From: Atopsyche davidsoni
Lineage: Eukaryota > Arthropoda > Insecta > Trichoptera > Hydrobiosidae
Direction of reading: 5' to 3'
Length of the DNA stretch: 64,000 nt
NCBI GenBank assembly: GCA_022113835.1
Contig: JAILWY010000009.1
Span: forward strand, 13,988,001-14,052,000
Shown here: positions 25,963-38,131 of the stretch, piece by piece
Position numbering within the stretch: position 1 is the first letter of the stretch
Layout: every line of letters starts with the position of its first letter
Notes under the pieces: generated by a model
Databases searched by the model: none
Seen by the model: the letters and a program-made list of their open reading frames with translations, nothing else
What the model was told of the DNA's origin: nothing
Position numbers and translations under genes: made by a program

Positions 25963-27579
25963 GTCAAATATATTGTATAAAACGTTAAAGCGCTTATAAA
26001 GTTAATTATGAGTTAAATAAATAATAATACATTTTTGGTACTTTGAACTAAAATCGAAAATTTGTCGAATTCGTGTGGTGTATTTAACTGTTTGGTCATC
26101 AGCGTACAATATACTCTTTCAACTATTTCTTTAAGCTTGCGATATGGTATAAACTGTTTATGTCATACTGGAGGTTCAGGTCTGCGCTTTGTATTGCAGT
26201 AGTGCCGGTTCAGGTGTCCCCGCGCCACTGGCTAATGTGACGCAAGTTTCGGCTTCGTTGATTACAGAAAGGACAACATGCTGAACTTAACTGGTTCTGT
26301 CCGATATAATTAAGCCGGTGGCTACGGGCGAAAGCCGTAAAGGTTATCATCTCCAACAGCATTCTGATATCAAAACAGGCTTTTATTATTATTTTTTAAT
26401 ATAATTTTACTATTTATTTTAATTTTATATACTTTAAATGACCTTGATTTTTTTTTTGTTTAAATGCGTTAATAAGGAAATAAGATTTTTTTGTCATCGA
26501 AAATTAGCATTCTGAATGTCTGAGCTAAAAATTACACTCTCCTGAACAGCGACAGGTCGAAGTGTGAATCGAGACAAGAATCTTCAGGTGAGTGCTCGGG
26601 CGCGGCCCGCTCGGGTTCTCAGATGCTCGAGTCGGGAGACGGCGACGAGACAGTGCCAATTTGTAAAACAAACAATACGCATTGGCACACGGAAGCCGCA
26701 CGCGCCAGGCCCGCATTGCGCGGGGCGAGCCACTGGAAGTGCTCGCCACGGGAACCGCGACCAGGCCTGAACTCGGTGCAACCCGTGCAGACAACAAATT
26801 CACATTGAATCTCGTGATCTGACATAAAAATTAAACAATAATATATAAATAAAATAATATTACTGCTTATAACATTTACAGCGACACGCTTTGTAGCATA
26901 GCTATGCATCTAAGTTAAAACGATTAGGAAAAATATAATCTTCGAGAAGTGATTGAGATATAGGAAGTTCTCAATCAAGACAGCATGATCATTAATTATA
27001 TAGTTTGCATGCACAATAATGGAGGAGATGCAATTTCGAACGCGTCCATGAATTTCCCGTGGGTGTGAAAAGCACAGATTAGTCTGCGGGCTGCGCGGCA
27101 GGGAAGAGTCGCAACATTCTTGACTGCGGCCTTGGACTTGCGGCCTACGGCACCGCGCATACTCGACATCTACACGAGCGAGATAACCAAAAGCGAAATT
27201 AACATATTTCTTTTAATAAAATTAAATTGTTGAATGTTATCAATTTCACAGTAAATTTTTATTCAGGTAAAATCGGTATTTATGTGTTATCATTAATCAA
27301 AATGTAAATTAATATAGTTTGAATAGAATGTAAATTTAATAAAAATATTGATATAAATTCTAGATTTGGTCACATTGTATCATTCATATTTTGGTTATCT
27401 CGTTGATTAATTTGCCAAAATATACTTCTCAGTTTTTTGTTACCCACGTATTCAGATCCAACATCCCAAATGAAAAAAAGTTAATATTAAATTGTTAGTT
27501 TTAATAAAGCTTGACGGGGATAAGAATTAGGATTGAAAGCGAAGGATTGCAATAATTAAATTATTTCCCGATATAATTG

Positions 27580-27770
27580 AAATCCCTCGCGAGCCATCGG
27601 CCGGCAATGAGCGGCGCCGCGCTCGGGCCGGACCACACGCGGCGACTTTTCAGACAATTTATCTCGACGGTAAAATTAACAGGGCAGGGCGGGGGCGGCC
27701 CGCCGTACGAGAGGCTGAAGTTCCGAATGCCGATGGAGTCAGCCGACGGTGCTGGCTATCCTCCAAATAT
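27580..27770. other. GC-rich islet
   Basis: CpG-rich blocks alternate with AT pieces such as CAATTTATCTCGACGG and AAAATTAACAGGG. No protein signature on either strand. Confidence 0.3.
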
Positions 27771-29480
27771 TGTATAGCGACAAGCTCTTTAGCCTAATTT
27801 GGGCAATGCTGATATGTTACCGAGCTATGGTGACGCGAAGAACTGTACACAATTACTTTAAATCGACGTGTTCTCGTTACAAATACTTTAAATATTTACT
27901 CTTTACACGCTTGCTTTTGTACAATAGCAGATATAGGTCTTAACCGTTCTTAATCGTGTGTATTTAGATATCACAGTAACTATATATATAAGAAAACAAC
28001 AAACACAGAGATTTTTGTACTAATCGACTTTAAGCATCTAAGAAATAAACTGCTTTTTCGTAGTAATTTTATGAGTCTCCGATGTTCGCATGTACAAATA
28101 CTCATGTCGATTTGTTATTATAACAGTTCATTAGCATGAAAGATAAGCAACGGAGTTTTTGTGCGTTTTTTTCTCGGAATTATTTTTCATTGCGGTCGTG
28201 TATCTGATTCGAAATGAATCACAACACGGGCGTTTTACATATTTAAAAATAAAATGATTACATTTAAGCAGCCATTAGATCAGAACCGATTCGTCAAAGG
28301 CGACTACCGGTCGCTCGCCCACCCCAGTTGTAAGAGATAAAACGTCCGACTGCATGGAGACCCGCTGCAGCGGCGTGGACAAAAAGAAGCCCGTGCCAAG
28401 TGCAGCGGTCACCAAACTTTATAATGCACAGATTACACTTTTGATATAATCAGGCTTTGAACCTAATGTTAAACTTAAGCAATACTAGACTTAACTCATG
28501 ATTACGAACAATGAATATGTGTAAGTACTGTCGATACTCAAAAACTAAACACAATAATTTTCGAGTTTTATTATCAAGGCCATCTTTGAAATTATTTAAA
28601 AAAAATAGCCGGGAGAAACTCGAAAATGTTTTGAAACCAGTGCGCTTCGGGAAGAGTGCACATTAAACAACGGGGGCGTACTTTATGCGATGACCGTTTT
28701 TTTTGCATAATGGCCGCATTACGAGTATGTTTATTGGCCAATTTCTGCTCGAGTATAACGGTTTTTTATTTGCATTTTCGTTGGCGCCTTTTCAAAAAGG
28801 CGAATTGAGTTTTTACTGAAGCTCGGCGCCCAAAAAAGCAAGATGGACACCGAAACAATTAAAACAGGAATTCAAATGAAATGTGAGTCAGAATAATCGA
28901 CGGCGAACCTGCCGCAAAAAATGAAAGCCTTATTGGAGAAGTTGTCACATTTTTGGAGATGATTAATTCTTGTTGAATTATTCATGACCGTCAATCATTA
29001 TCGACCGATAAATTACGAGAAGTTAATATGAAAGCAAATTAATACATTGGCAAAAAATCCAATTACGTAAAACAAGGAAAGGAATTCGTAAGCGGTGACG
29101 AGTCGTGCGGATCCGTGAGAAAAATACAAAACATGAAATCTCAATTATGCGGAAATTCAAAAAAATATTTTACAAAATCCCTAATGGATTAATAATATTT
29201 ATTTATTCCATGTGGTAAAAAAGGGCTGTAAAATTAAAGATATCATATTTACTACTGTACATACAACTATATAAATTACAAACATTACTATTGTTGTCAA
29301 ATTGTATCCGCATGCGAAAGTGGTATTTTATAAATGTTGGGCATGTTGTATTTCTCTTTTTATTCAATGCGATCAAAAAATAGGCATTACATTTCACAAC
29401 AATCAATAATATTATGAGTTTTAAAATGTATATGAGGACTAACTGCACCTTGCTTTCTATAAATAATAATTTTATTTAAA

Positions 29481-29500
29481 ACGCAAAACGTGTTTTGCGT
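29481..29500. repeat. 20-bp near-palindrome ACGCAAAAC-GT-GTTTTGCGT
   Basis: Nine-bp arms separated by GT, in AT-rich intron 1 sequence. The dyad could serve as a dimeric protein-binding site; no matching family is claimed. Confidence 0.7.
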
Positions 29501-31129
29501 GTTTTCATACTGTAAGATATGACACTTTTTTGAATTCGTTTTTATATAAAATTATTATTTATATCCTGTGATACGAATGTCTCTTTGATAAACACTAGGA
29601 ATGAAAAAGTATATAAATAATTCAAAACGCCGGTTGTCCTTCCCTGGTGCCAGTCAGATATATTGCTTTTATATTGGTCTCACTACATGCCGTCCATTCA
29701 TTAATAATCTGTAGCAAAAACGCCTTACTCAAGTGCGGGTGCACTCGAAGCGTACGCTCAAGCTTTCTACTCGCCGGCACCGCGTTCCGAGAACCGCCAT
29801 GAATAATTTTATCGAAACTCATATCAATACGAATGTATGCAGAGTGTTGAGCCGATTGTACTTTTTGCCGACGAAGGGTCGGTTATTCCAGAAATTCAAT
29901 GACAATATGAATGTTAATCCTGTCGGCGATTGAATCACAAAGTCGAAATGTCACCCACGATTTTTATCAGACAATAGATAAGTCTGAAAGTAAATTTCAA
30001 AGGTTAACTGCGACAGTGTTCGGTCACTCCTTTGAAGAGCGAAACCGCAACAATTTCGAAAGAATCGAAATTTATTTCATAAAATTCATTGTTGTGCATT
30101 TCGATCAAAGCCTAAATTGAACAATTCTTTAATTTTTAGTATAAATGAAGAATTTGTTGCGAATTTGAAAGGGGGGCTTGCGGTTTGCCCAGGGTCTGTT
30201 GCGGGTTCGGTTTCAGGGGGGCTCCGATGACGACAGCGTGCCATATGGGGCCGCAGCCCCCGGGGGCCCCGGAGAGACATGGCCGCGAGCCGTCAGCGCC
30301 AGACGGGCACATGGCCGGGGATCGTGTGTCGTCATGACACGATTTCTCGGGCGACGCAAACCACAGTGCTTGCGGTGTGTCGGAAATGTTTAGACTTCCC
30401 GTTCTTACGGAGTAGTGCAAGCGAAGTTCGCCGGTTAGGTTTCGCAGAAGCGGGGACGCGATGGGAGGAAAGGCGCGGGTCGGCATTTTTGAAACAAACC
30501 ACTTTTAAAAACTGATAAAATATATATTGTTTAGGTCAATAGATGTTCCAAGTGCATATTCATTTGCAAGTATTAAAAAAATTATTGACTGCAGTGAAAA
30601 AAGTTGTGACTTATTCCACGATGGATACTTTTACAAGTTCATCTCAAACTTTTCTATGGTTGAGGTCAAACCTTTAAAATTATGTAATTTTATCTGGACA
30701 ATATGGGCAATCATTTTTCAGTGTAAGAAACAAATAAGTTTTTTTAACTTTACGTCACTTACATGTTATAAAAATTATTTCATAAGATTATTCTTCGTAT
30801 ACTGAAGCATTTTATAATATTTCACAATATACAGCAGTTTATATTTTATAGCGTTGGAAGTGTTATAAAATATTGCAATTTTAGCAACGGTAGGATTTTG
30901 TCCCTGCTTTTGAATTAATAAAAAAATATCAAAGAATAACGATCTTAAAAAAATTCCGTAAAAGAACACATTTTCTGTGTATATGGGGTTAAAGTAAAAA
31001 CTAAAAAAAAAAAAACTGATTCGGGCATTCTCGGTATTCGGTGAATGGAAATCGGCGCAAATTGGTAAATCGAATCGAGTTAAATTTGATAGAAAAAGTT
31101 TGTATTGTAGCAGAGGGTAACTTCCTGCG

Positions 31130-31410
31130 AGACAATCGGAGCGAAGAGCGCTAGGGCGCGGGGATGGGGGCGCGGGGAGGGGGGAGGGGGGCGGGGGAGC
31201 GCGATTTCAATCTGAGGCGAGCTGGGAGGTCCGCGCGGAGGACCGCCGGACCGGGCCGGGCCGCGAGTGTTTTTTCTACACGCGGCGGCTACCGACCGCG
31301 TGCCGCGGACAGATCGATTATTGCTCAGGACTTTATGAAACGGTACCCGAAGAAACTGAAACCAATTTATTGAAAAGGCGATGCGGCGAGGGCGACGGAA
31401 AAATCAGTCC
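31130..31410. other. GC-rich islet with G-quadruplex tract
   Basis: The most G-rich segment of intron 1. Beyond the G runs it contains TGGGAGGTC (31223-31231), one base from the Gli site, and repeated CCGCGCGGAG-type blocks. Confidence 0.3.
31154..31197 (+). other. G-quadruplex-prone tract, plus strand
   Basis: Seven or more runs of three to six G within 44 bp, separated by one to three bases (GGGCGCGGGGATGGGGG and on). This easily meets the four-run quadruplex rule. On the strand opposite to ptc transcription it would be single-stranded when an R-loop forms in intron 1. Sits in the islet 31130-31410. Confidence 0.7.
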
Positions 31411-34400
31411 AACCGAACCTATTAAAATTTAGCTCGACTCGACCATCACGATTCAAATACAAAATATGAGTGCAAAAATAGTAACACGAGTGCTATCATA
31501 CACCCGCGATAGTAAATACAATAATCGTAATAGTGAAATGTAATCTACACTGCAGGTGTAGAATACATTGGCGTCGAAACGAGGTCAAGTTTTTCTTACG
31601 AGAATTATTTACAAATGTATTCGAGGCGTGCTGAAGATATGAAGGTAGAAACACACGATATCCGGTAGGAAGAAGATACCTCAACATATCTTTACAGTCG
31701 AGCACGAATAGGCCAAAAGGATCACGCAGCAGATAATACAGGTGTTAGCAGAGGCTCGGCGCGGGTGGAATGCCGCGGCGTCATTACGAGCGCACTGCAG
31801 TCGGTATCGACATTCGATCTGAAATCAAAGCGACGCATCGGCCGGCCGTTCAAGAATATCGAAATTCGAGGAGTAACGGCCACTCAGGCGCGGCTTTCAT
31901 TCCGGCCGGCCTGGAAGTCGTCGCTTCGAAGCAGAAGCACTCGGCGGGTATCAGTTTTGATTGCTAATGTTCGCGACGGAGTCCCCGCCGCTGGCAGATG
32001 ACAGGAGCCGTCTCGAATGGGAATACTTTGATTCTTGTGTTCGGAATAATCAATGAAACACGACGGTTGAGCGATAATGACTCCCGCTTGAAATTGTAAC
32101 GCGATCAATTACCGGTAGCCCTGTTTCGGTTGGCTCAGTATACTTCGTGTTGACATTGGGTTGAAAAGAAAATACAAGCATATGAATCAGTATGCTAATG
32201 GTAGGCAAAGAATCCAATCGAGCGATAAAAAGTCAGCTATTGTAGGTTGTATAATAAGTTGTAGTATGTAGTATAAGTTCGTTAAAATAAATCCAGCTTT
32301 ATTATTATTACAACAAATTTCTAAAAAATAATTTTAAAATATGACACTGGGTGTACATCGAGATAATGGAAGAATGCTACATATATAATAATATAACAAA
32401 TTAAATAAATTTTAAGCATACATGTATTAATAGTAGGACCAAGAATGCTAAAGAGAATCAGTTTCTTGTTCTACGTTTCCATTTAAATACATTGTATTTA
32501 TTTCTTCAAGTCAATTTTCAATTCATCAAGCTTTACAACATCCTAATTAACGAATTTTTTTTTTTTAATAAATGAGAAAAGATACATATACTCTTATGTT
32601 AAAACGTAAACTAAATTCACTATATAAAATACATCTAAGTACTTAGTAGTGAAATACCAAACATTATTTGAAATTGCAATTTTGATTTCAGTTTGTCTTT
32701 CTATAGTAAAACATTTACATAAATCTGATAGACTAAAGCACTATTGATACAGACGAAGCTATTTTCCAGGAGTTTCTGAGAGAGCCGGGCCGAGTCGGCT
32801 GCCCGAGGGTCCTCGGGCCATCTGTCCCCCGAAGATGACCAGCGTCAGGTGCCAGGCGGGGGTGTCGGGTGACGGGGACTACGCCACAAATCATCTCCCA
32901 CAATGTCTGCGAGTAACATCTGACACTGTGGCCGGCTATAAAGAATACTATGCCGTTCTATCGATGTCGAGTTTCGGTCGGGTAGTAAAACACGATATGT
33001 CCTGTAAAGCGATACGCGCCTAGGCAGTTAAAAATATAAAGGATGGATAAAAAACTGTGGCGCGAAAAAATATTACGTAAAAACGATTTCTTCGTCTTTT
33101 TGCGAGGAATCCATTTATATTTCTTAATTATAAAATTTCATCTCACAAGCATACACAAGGAGGCTTTTAGATAAAATCAGCGTGAATATTCAATTAATGT
33201 CTGCAAATTATCGATAATTAATGTTATTTGTATATTTTTATTTATTATTAATACATTTTTACATATCATAAAAAAAACTAGTTTAGAACGAGTCCCTAAC
33301 TGATCCAATATCTGTAGTATAATCCAAATTAAATCAGAATACTAACTACCGAACTTCATTCACCCTCATTATAAAAAATCCCAGTAAATTATTTTTTTTT
33401 GAGAAATCGATTTTAATACACATTGATCTTATTTTAGTATGAAATTATTTTTTAGAACTAGTGTGTACTAAAGCAAGAACATTTCTGTACTTATAATAAA
33501 TGCGTTTTCTCAAATAAAAATGACCACCATGATATAAAATTTTATTGGTATATATTTTTTACACGATGAATTATGAATTTGTGTAAAATATTTTTATTTT
33601 CTGTCACTATCAACAAAAGCCACCAATTATTTAAACTACAATGCTGATAAAAAAAAAAAATCAACACATACACGAGCAGGTGAATGTTTATACCACCAAA
33701 AGGCCCGTGTATTATGTGGTATGTTGATGTGTTTATTTAAAAGGCACCAGAGTTGGTTTTCATTGAATGATCGGGTCGGACGGCCCGCGATCCTGGCGGT
33801 GGTCCTCCCGGCGCAGGTGACAGGTCGCGTCGCATCCACCTGCCCTCAGATAAGGACCCCGATCATACCTGGAGGTCCCGATTCACGAGATGCGAGGTCC
33901 CAACTGGTACTGGTTGTTAATATTATTTTAAATAAGTAATTTGTATTATTTGCGGTTGGAATTTTATGACCTCATGGTAGTTAAATATTCAAACGGTAAT
34001 GAATATTTAATCGTGAAAAGATATCTGATTACCTTAAATCATTTTATAAAAATATAATACTAAGATATTTTTGAAAAAATTTGAAAACACAAGCATAAAA
34101 TTATATTTAATTGATTCAAAGCACAAACGACTTGTTTGTCGATAATGCGTCTTGAATGATGTGCAATAATAAGGTATAGGTATCGAATGAAAATGTTTTC
34201 AATGGCCCGGGGTTCTGTTTCTGTGAATCGCGGTGGACAGGTGTGTCGACTGCATTATCGGTATCGGTGCAATCAAAGCGGATTCCGACAGCGTCATTTA
34301 ACATCGCGCAGCGCAAGTGCATGAAAGCATTCTCAGAGGTGATTCTCAGTCAAGTGTTATGGGCATATTTGCTTTTGATGGTAATTACTCTGCCATTCAT

Positions 34401-34924
34401 GCTGTAGCAGAGATCCAATTGAATCGAAAGTAGTGTTGAATGACAAACAATGTCATGGGCAATGCGGTCAATTACGAAGGGTGATAATCAGTTTTGCACG
34501 TGCATATAAGAAACTGAACCCTAATCCCCACACAAACGTAGCAACAAATAGGATGCACTTCAAGGACATGCGAATAAAATATATAATTGATATTTCAAAA
34601 AAAAATTAACATTTTATTACTTCCGTGTATCTCGGTTTACACACAATAAATGTTTTCATGCCACATGATGATGTTAAAACTTTTTAGGATTTTAAAACAA
34701 CATTAAATTTGGAAAATACATTGTTAATTTTAATAACTCAGTTCGTAAATGCTCAATAGACGGTATTATTTATTTAAGGTAATCGATAACCGATAAGTCT
34801 GCTCTTCGCTCAACTTTCAATTAGACCGACGATGAATCGTACTGATATTCAAGTGCTAGTAAAAAAAATCTTTAGGCGCAAACCGAGTGGTTGTGTCTTT
34901 CAGCAATTATTATTTTTATTACAT

Positions 34925-35210
34925 GAAAGATCCATCTCCGGGATGATCTCCGGGTGTTTGGGTGTTTACAAATGCAGTGGCGGGGGCCGGAGGGGGCAAT
35001 TTCTCCGGGCGGTTCAGCGACCGGCGCGAGACAAAAACGCGAGACGCCCATGGAGAGGCGCCATTATCATTATTGGCGGGCCCAAATCTCGGGATTGTTC
35101 TTTTTACCGAAACCGCCGGCCGCGCGGGGAGCGCCTCGGCCCCGAGAGGGACGGCAAGAGGGCGTCTCGCTCTGCCGGCTAGATGTCTCAATTGTTTAGC
35201 GAGGGGTCGA
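34925..35210. other. GC-rich islet
   Basis: About 2.2 kb from exon 1 inside intron 1. It contains CGCCATTATCATTATTGGCG (35059-35078), a mixed GC/TAAT block. Four overlapping open frames are compositional. Confidence 0.3.
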
Positions 35211-37398
35211 CCATCTTTGTATCATATTCGAACAGACGATTCAATATTTAAAAAATATTTAAAAAAAAATTTTATGAAGAATGAGGCGATTCAGTTATAC
35301 ACGCGTGCGCGTGTAAATGAAAACATAATATTATTAAATGTAACACTTTCGTTACTAGAAAAAATATTTTCGCTGGAATAATAATTATTTAAAACTCTTA
35401 GTAAAATACGTTTTGATAAATTAACGTGCTTCGTATGGTACATACGCAAAAATGTGTTTTTTTAAACTTGCAGGGCATCGCTGAAGCATATTTACATCCG
35501 AGTCGGTATTTTCATATTTGATTGGGCCGGTCGTTTGTTTAGTCGGTCGGGCGTTGCGTCCCTGGCGGGGCATCAGATGTCTCAATCCGAGCTCGGCCGG
35601 GGCCGCCGCGTTACATCAGCGGCCAGGGCTGCCGGCCGCGAGGGCCCATCATTATTGGAAATAAATATTTCGCGGATAGGTAGCGTTGTCACATTAAAAA
35701 AAATTACATACCCTTTTGTTTTGTGATGAAATACTTCTTTGAACATTTTATACATATATTTGGGTTGCCAATATCTATCGATAATTTTTCACCTATAAAA
35801 GTACTAAAGATTATAAAATAATACATTTAACAAAAAATTTAAATTTCACTATCAGTTTGTTTGATTATTTTTCAATTGAAATATTTAAAACTTAAGATAT
35901 ATTTTTTTGTACTCTTTTAATGAAGTCTGTTATTTAGAGTGTCAAATTGAAAAAGACGATGTTTAAATGTTAACTTGAAGGATAATAAGACACCATAATT
36001 ATAATTTTAATATCCGCACCGATCTCGGGGTACACTACACCTGACTTCGACCATAATATCAGCCTAACATACCTGAAAACGTATAATCTCGGTAACAAAT
36101 TATTCCCGTGTATCTCTCTGCCACGGAGGGCAGATCATTTAAGTGACTCAAATGCTAGAGAATGCAGCACATAAACGTGAATATTTATTTGTATCGTATA
36201 AGATGGGAGCACACCCGAGAATATTTACTAGCCTTTAATGGAAATATATATATATTTTTTTATTAGCACCACCGAGATGCAATGAAAATAAAACCATAAA
36301 TAAATTTAAAAAAAAAAAAACGTTTTGAATCTCGAACACATCACTATAATGGCTGATACTTGTTTTTAGTTTTGGGTTGGAAAAGGGTGAGAATAATACT
36401 TCAGTTGGCAATTATTGTAACGGAGTGAGGGCAGCGTGCAGTTTTGATCGCAATTGTGTTTGGGTGCGAGTTAATTTATGTTGAGGTTTAGAAAATGCCT
36501 AATGGCTTTTCGTGAGACGTGTCTCCATAGCTCCCGTATAGTTTTGTGCCACAAATCAAATTCATCCGATGAAAACATATTCAGTCCGGGGCTGGGACTT
36601 CTATTCGAGCTTTATGAGTAAACACGTAAGTGAAAAAATTTTTATCATCAATTAACCATAAAAATGTGTGTATTTAGTTTATTCGTCTTTTATACGTAAT
36701 TTTGCTCAACATCAACAATTATTTGTTTTGCATATTTATAATATTTTTTCAGCTTAGTTGCGTGTTAGTGTAATAATAAACATTTTTTTAGTGCATAATT
36801 TTAAGATGTCCATTTATTTGGATGAACACGATTAGAACTAGACAAGCCAATATAAATAATTAAAGGAAGATTACTTTGTTCAGTCATGTTATCAATATAA
36901 AAAATCAATATAAAAATATATAGTGAAAATTGAGACATGAATATGTAAGTAGCTCTCCAATCATCATGAATAATGCAAAACAAATTGTTTATCAAAAAAA
37001 GTTCATATTTTGGTTTATCTCAGACCAGAACCATCTTCGTCTGGACGTTATGTCAGTGGATGATAGTACAACCGTCGGAGGTTCAACAATTTCGGCATAT
37101 GGAGACATCAAATATACCTGTTATATTTTTAATTATTTTGAATACTTATAATAGGGGTCTTTAGCATATAAATTGGTGGTTTATGATGGGAAAAGCAGAA
37201 CCGCCGGCGATGGGGGGAAATGTCACTAGCTATAAAACCGACCGAATGAGTAGTTCGGCGGCGGGCCGGCGGCACCACCTCCCGATGTCAAAATACTACC
37301 GAAACAGTTCAATGTTTTTATTGACAGTCGAGGGACGGACAGGTCAAAATCGTAAACAAAACATTCAATAATATTATATAAATAAATCGGGCATCCAC

Positions 37399-37548
37399 CT
37401 TCTCGAGTTGGGACAGCGCCAGAGAGGCGTCTATCCAGCTGGTCCTGATGTAAAGATCTCCAGAATGTCTGTCGGGGCCCCCCGCGACCGCGGCACGGTC
37501 GAGGGGCGCTAAGCGGTCAGCCTGATTCGCAGAAGTAGATCCGACCAT
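37399..37548 (-). CDS. ptc: patched, coding exon 1 (residues 1-50)
   Basis: First coding exon of Patched, the 12-span RND-family membrane receptor for Hedgehog that keeps Smoothened inactive, probably by moving sterols. The exon encodes 50 codons from ATG at 37548-37546. Residues 31-38 are DLYIRTSW, the hallmark just ahead of the first membrane span in insect Patched, followed by IDASLALSQLEK; Drosophila and butterfly proteins have close equivalents there. The start was chosen because an open frame continues upstream only to a stop at 37624-37626 without another ATG, the context is ACCATGG (A at -3, G at +4), and butterfly Patched also begins MV. The exon ends in phase 0 after AAG, with donor GTGGAT at 37398-37393. 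Residues 3-30 are low in conservation, as usual for the cytoplasmic N-terminus. The exon joins 18379-18571 across an 18.8-kb intron. Confidence 0.95.
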
Positions 37549-37796
37549 GGTCTCAGCCCCGAAACTGTCACCGATATCCACATTTAGGCGGTTCGTCACC
37601 GCCGGACCAACACAAACAACATCTTAACACCCGACATTTCATTTTAAAACACCATCACGGAATGATCTAATGCACTGTCACTTCACGAGAGACACATCGG
37701 ATTTGTTTTATTTTCACTTTTCACTTATGCGCTCGTCGCGCTCGCGAATTACAAACGAGACACGAGACTCATTCGCGTGACCGTTCCTAACGTACT
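37549..37796 (-). other. ptc: ptc 5' untranslated leader (proposed extent)
   Basis: Lies between the proposed start site (about 37796) and the ptc ATG. It contains several upstream ATGs. One opens a 24-codon reading frame (37642 to stop at 37568); another opens an overlapping 13-codon frame (37637 to stop at 37596). Both end before the Patched ATG, so they could lower its translation if this leader is used. The 5' end is inferred from core-promoter motifs only, so the extent is uncertain. Confidence 0.5.
37568..37642 (-). other. upstream ORF in ptc leader (24 codons)
   Basis: ATG at 37642-37640, TGA at 37570-37568. A second frame (ATG 37637-37635, TGA 37598-37596, 13 codons) overlaps it. Neither is in frame with Patched, and the peptides resemble nothing I recognise. 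They matter only if transcription begins upstream of 37642. Confidence 0.4.
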
Positions 37797-37800
37797 GATT
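37765..37800 (-). promoter_or_regulatory. initiator plus DPE-like pair
   Basis: Minus strand TCAGTA initiator (37798-37793) with AGTCT at +28 to +32, the spacing required of a downstream promoter element in arthropods. The last DPE base is off consensus. It would give a 248-nt leader to the ptc ATG. This is a motif-based proposal only. Confidence 0.35.
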
Positions 37801-38122
37801 CGTGTGCCGCCATGACTGTTTTGTTGTTGTTATGTTGGCGCACTGACTGCGCGTAAACGCCCGAAGGCCGTCGGAAACGTCCGAAGGCGCCTCCCACTTT
37901 TCTCCTGCCGTAGTGAGTATAGTAGTTTTCTCATGCTGCCGGATCAGTCGAGATCTCCGAACGCACGAGAGGGAGGAGTATTTCCGATATGCGCGTCTCG
38001 TTCTATCGCATCGGTTTGTCCGGCAGATCTCGTCTGATCCGGCTCGGTCGGGTGGACAGGCGGCGGAGCCTCAGCTCGTTGTTTTGTTCGGAGAATACCT
38101 ACCGCGTCGCCGGACGGATCGG

Positions 38123-38131
38123 GACCACACA
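38123..38131 (+). promoter_or_regulatory. near-consensus Ci/Gli site close to ptc promoter
   Basis: GACCACACA differs from the Ci/Gli consensus GACCACCCA at one position. It lies about 330 bp upstream of the proposed start site. Drosophila ptc uses promoter-proximal Ci sites, so position favours it, but single-mismatch sites are common by chance. Confidence 0.25.

Larger units (their letters stand above)
19081..37180. other. intron 1 stretch
   Basis: Islets not listed separately: 20470-20520, 21030-21170, 23915-24110, 24640-24880, 26170-26360, 26540-26820, 27050-27185, 28280-28410, 28610-28930, 29640-29930, 30170-30490, 31740-32120, 32765-33020, 33765-33910, 34190-34330, 35510-35690 and 37195-37300. 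AT-rich spacers hold no recognised genes; 35700-37180 is almost featureless. Confidence 0.6.
18572..37398 (-). other. ptc: ptc intron 1 (18.8 kb)
   Basis: Phase-0 intron bounded by GT at 37398-37397 and AG at 18573-18572. Both ends are fixed by the Patched reading frame. The 3' end has a GT-rich rather than strongly T-rich tract (about 18574-18595 in complement). No other exon-like coding was seen inside on either strand. It holds many GC-rich islets, a perfect 52-bp hairpin and a G-quadruplex-prone tract. Large first introns of developmental genes commonly carry enhancers; that is inference here. Confidence 0.9.

Noticed and set aside
9283..33530. Scattered GACCACC-like matches (9289, 17664, 20498, 21087, 33521) as Ci sites
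   Set aside because: They differ from the consensus at one or two inner positions, are isolated and are expected by chance.
34962..35381. 139-codon open frame on the plus strand
   Set aside because: Four overlapping frames on both strands share this islet; typical of GC-rich non-coding DNA.
37549..37599. Longer N-terminus for Patched from the upstream end of the exon 1 frame
   Set aside because: The frame is open to a stop at 37624-37626 but has no ATG above 37548; the first in-frame ATG has good context and matches the start of butterfly Patched.
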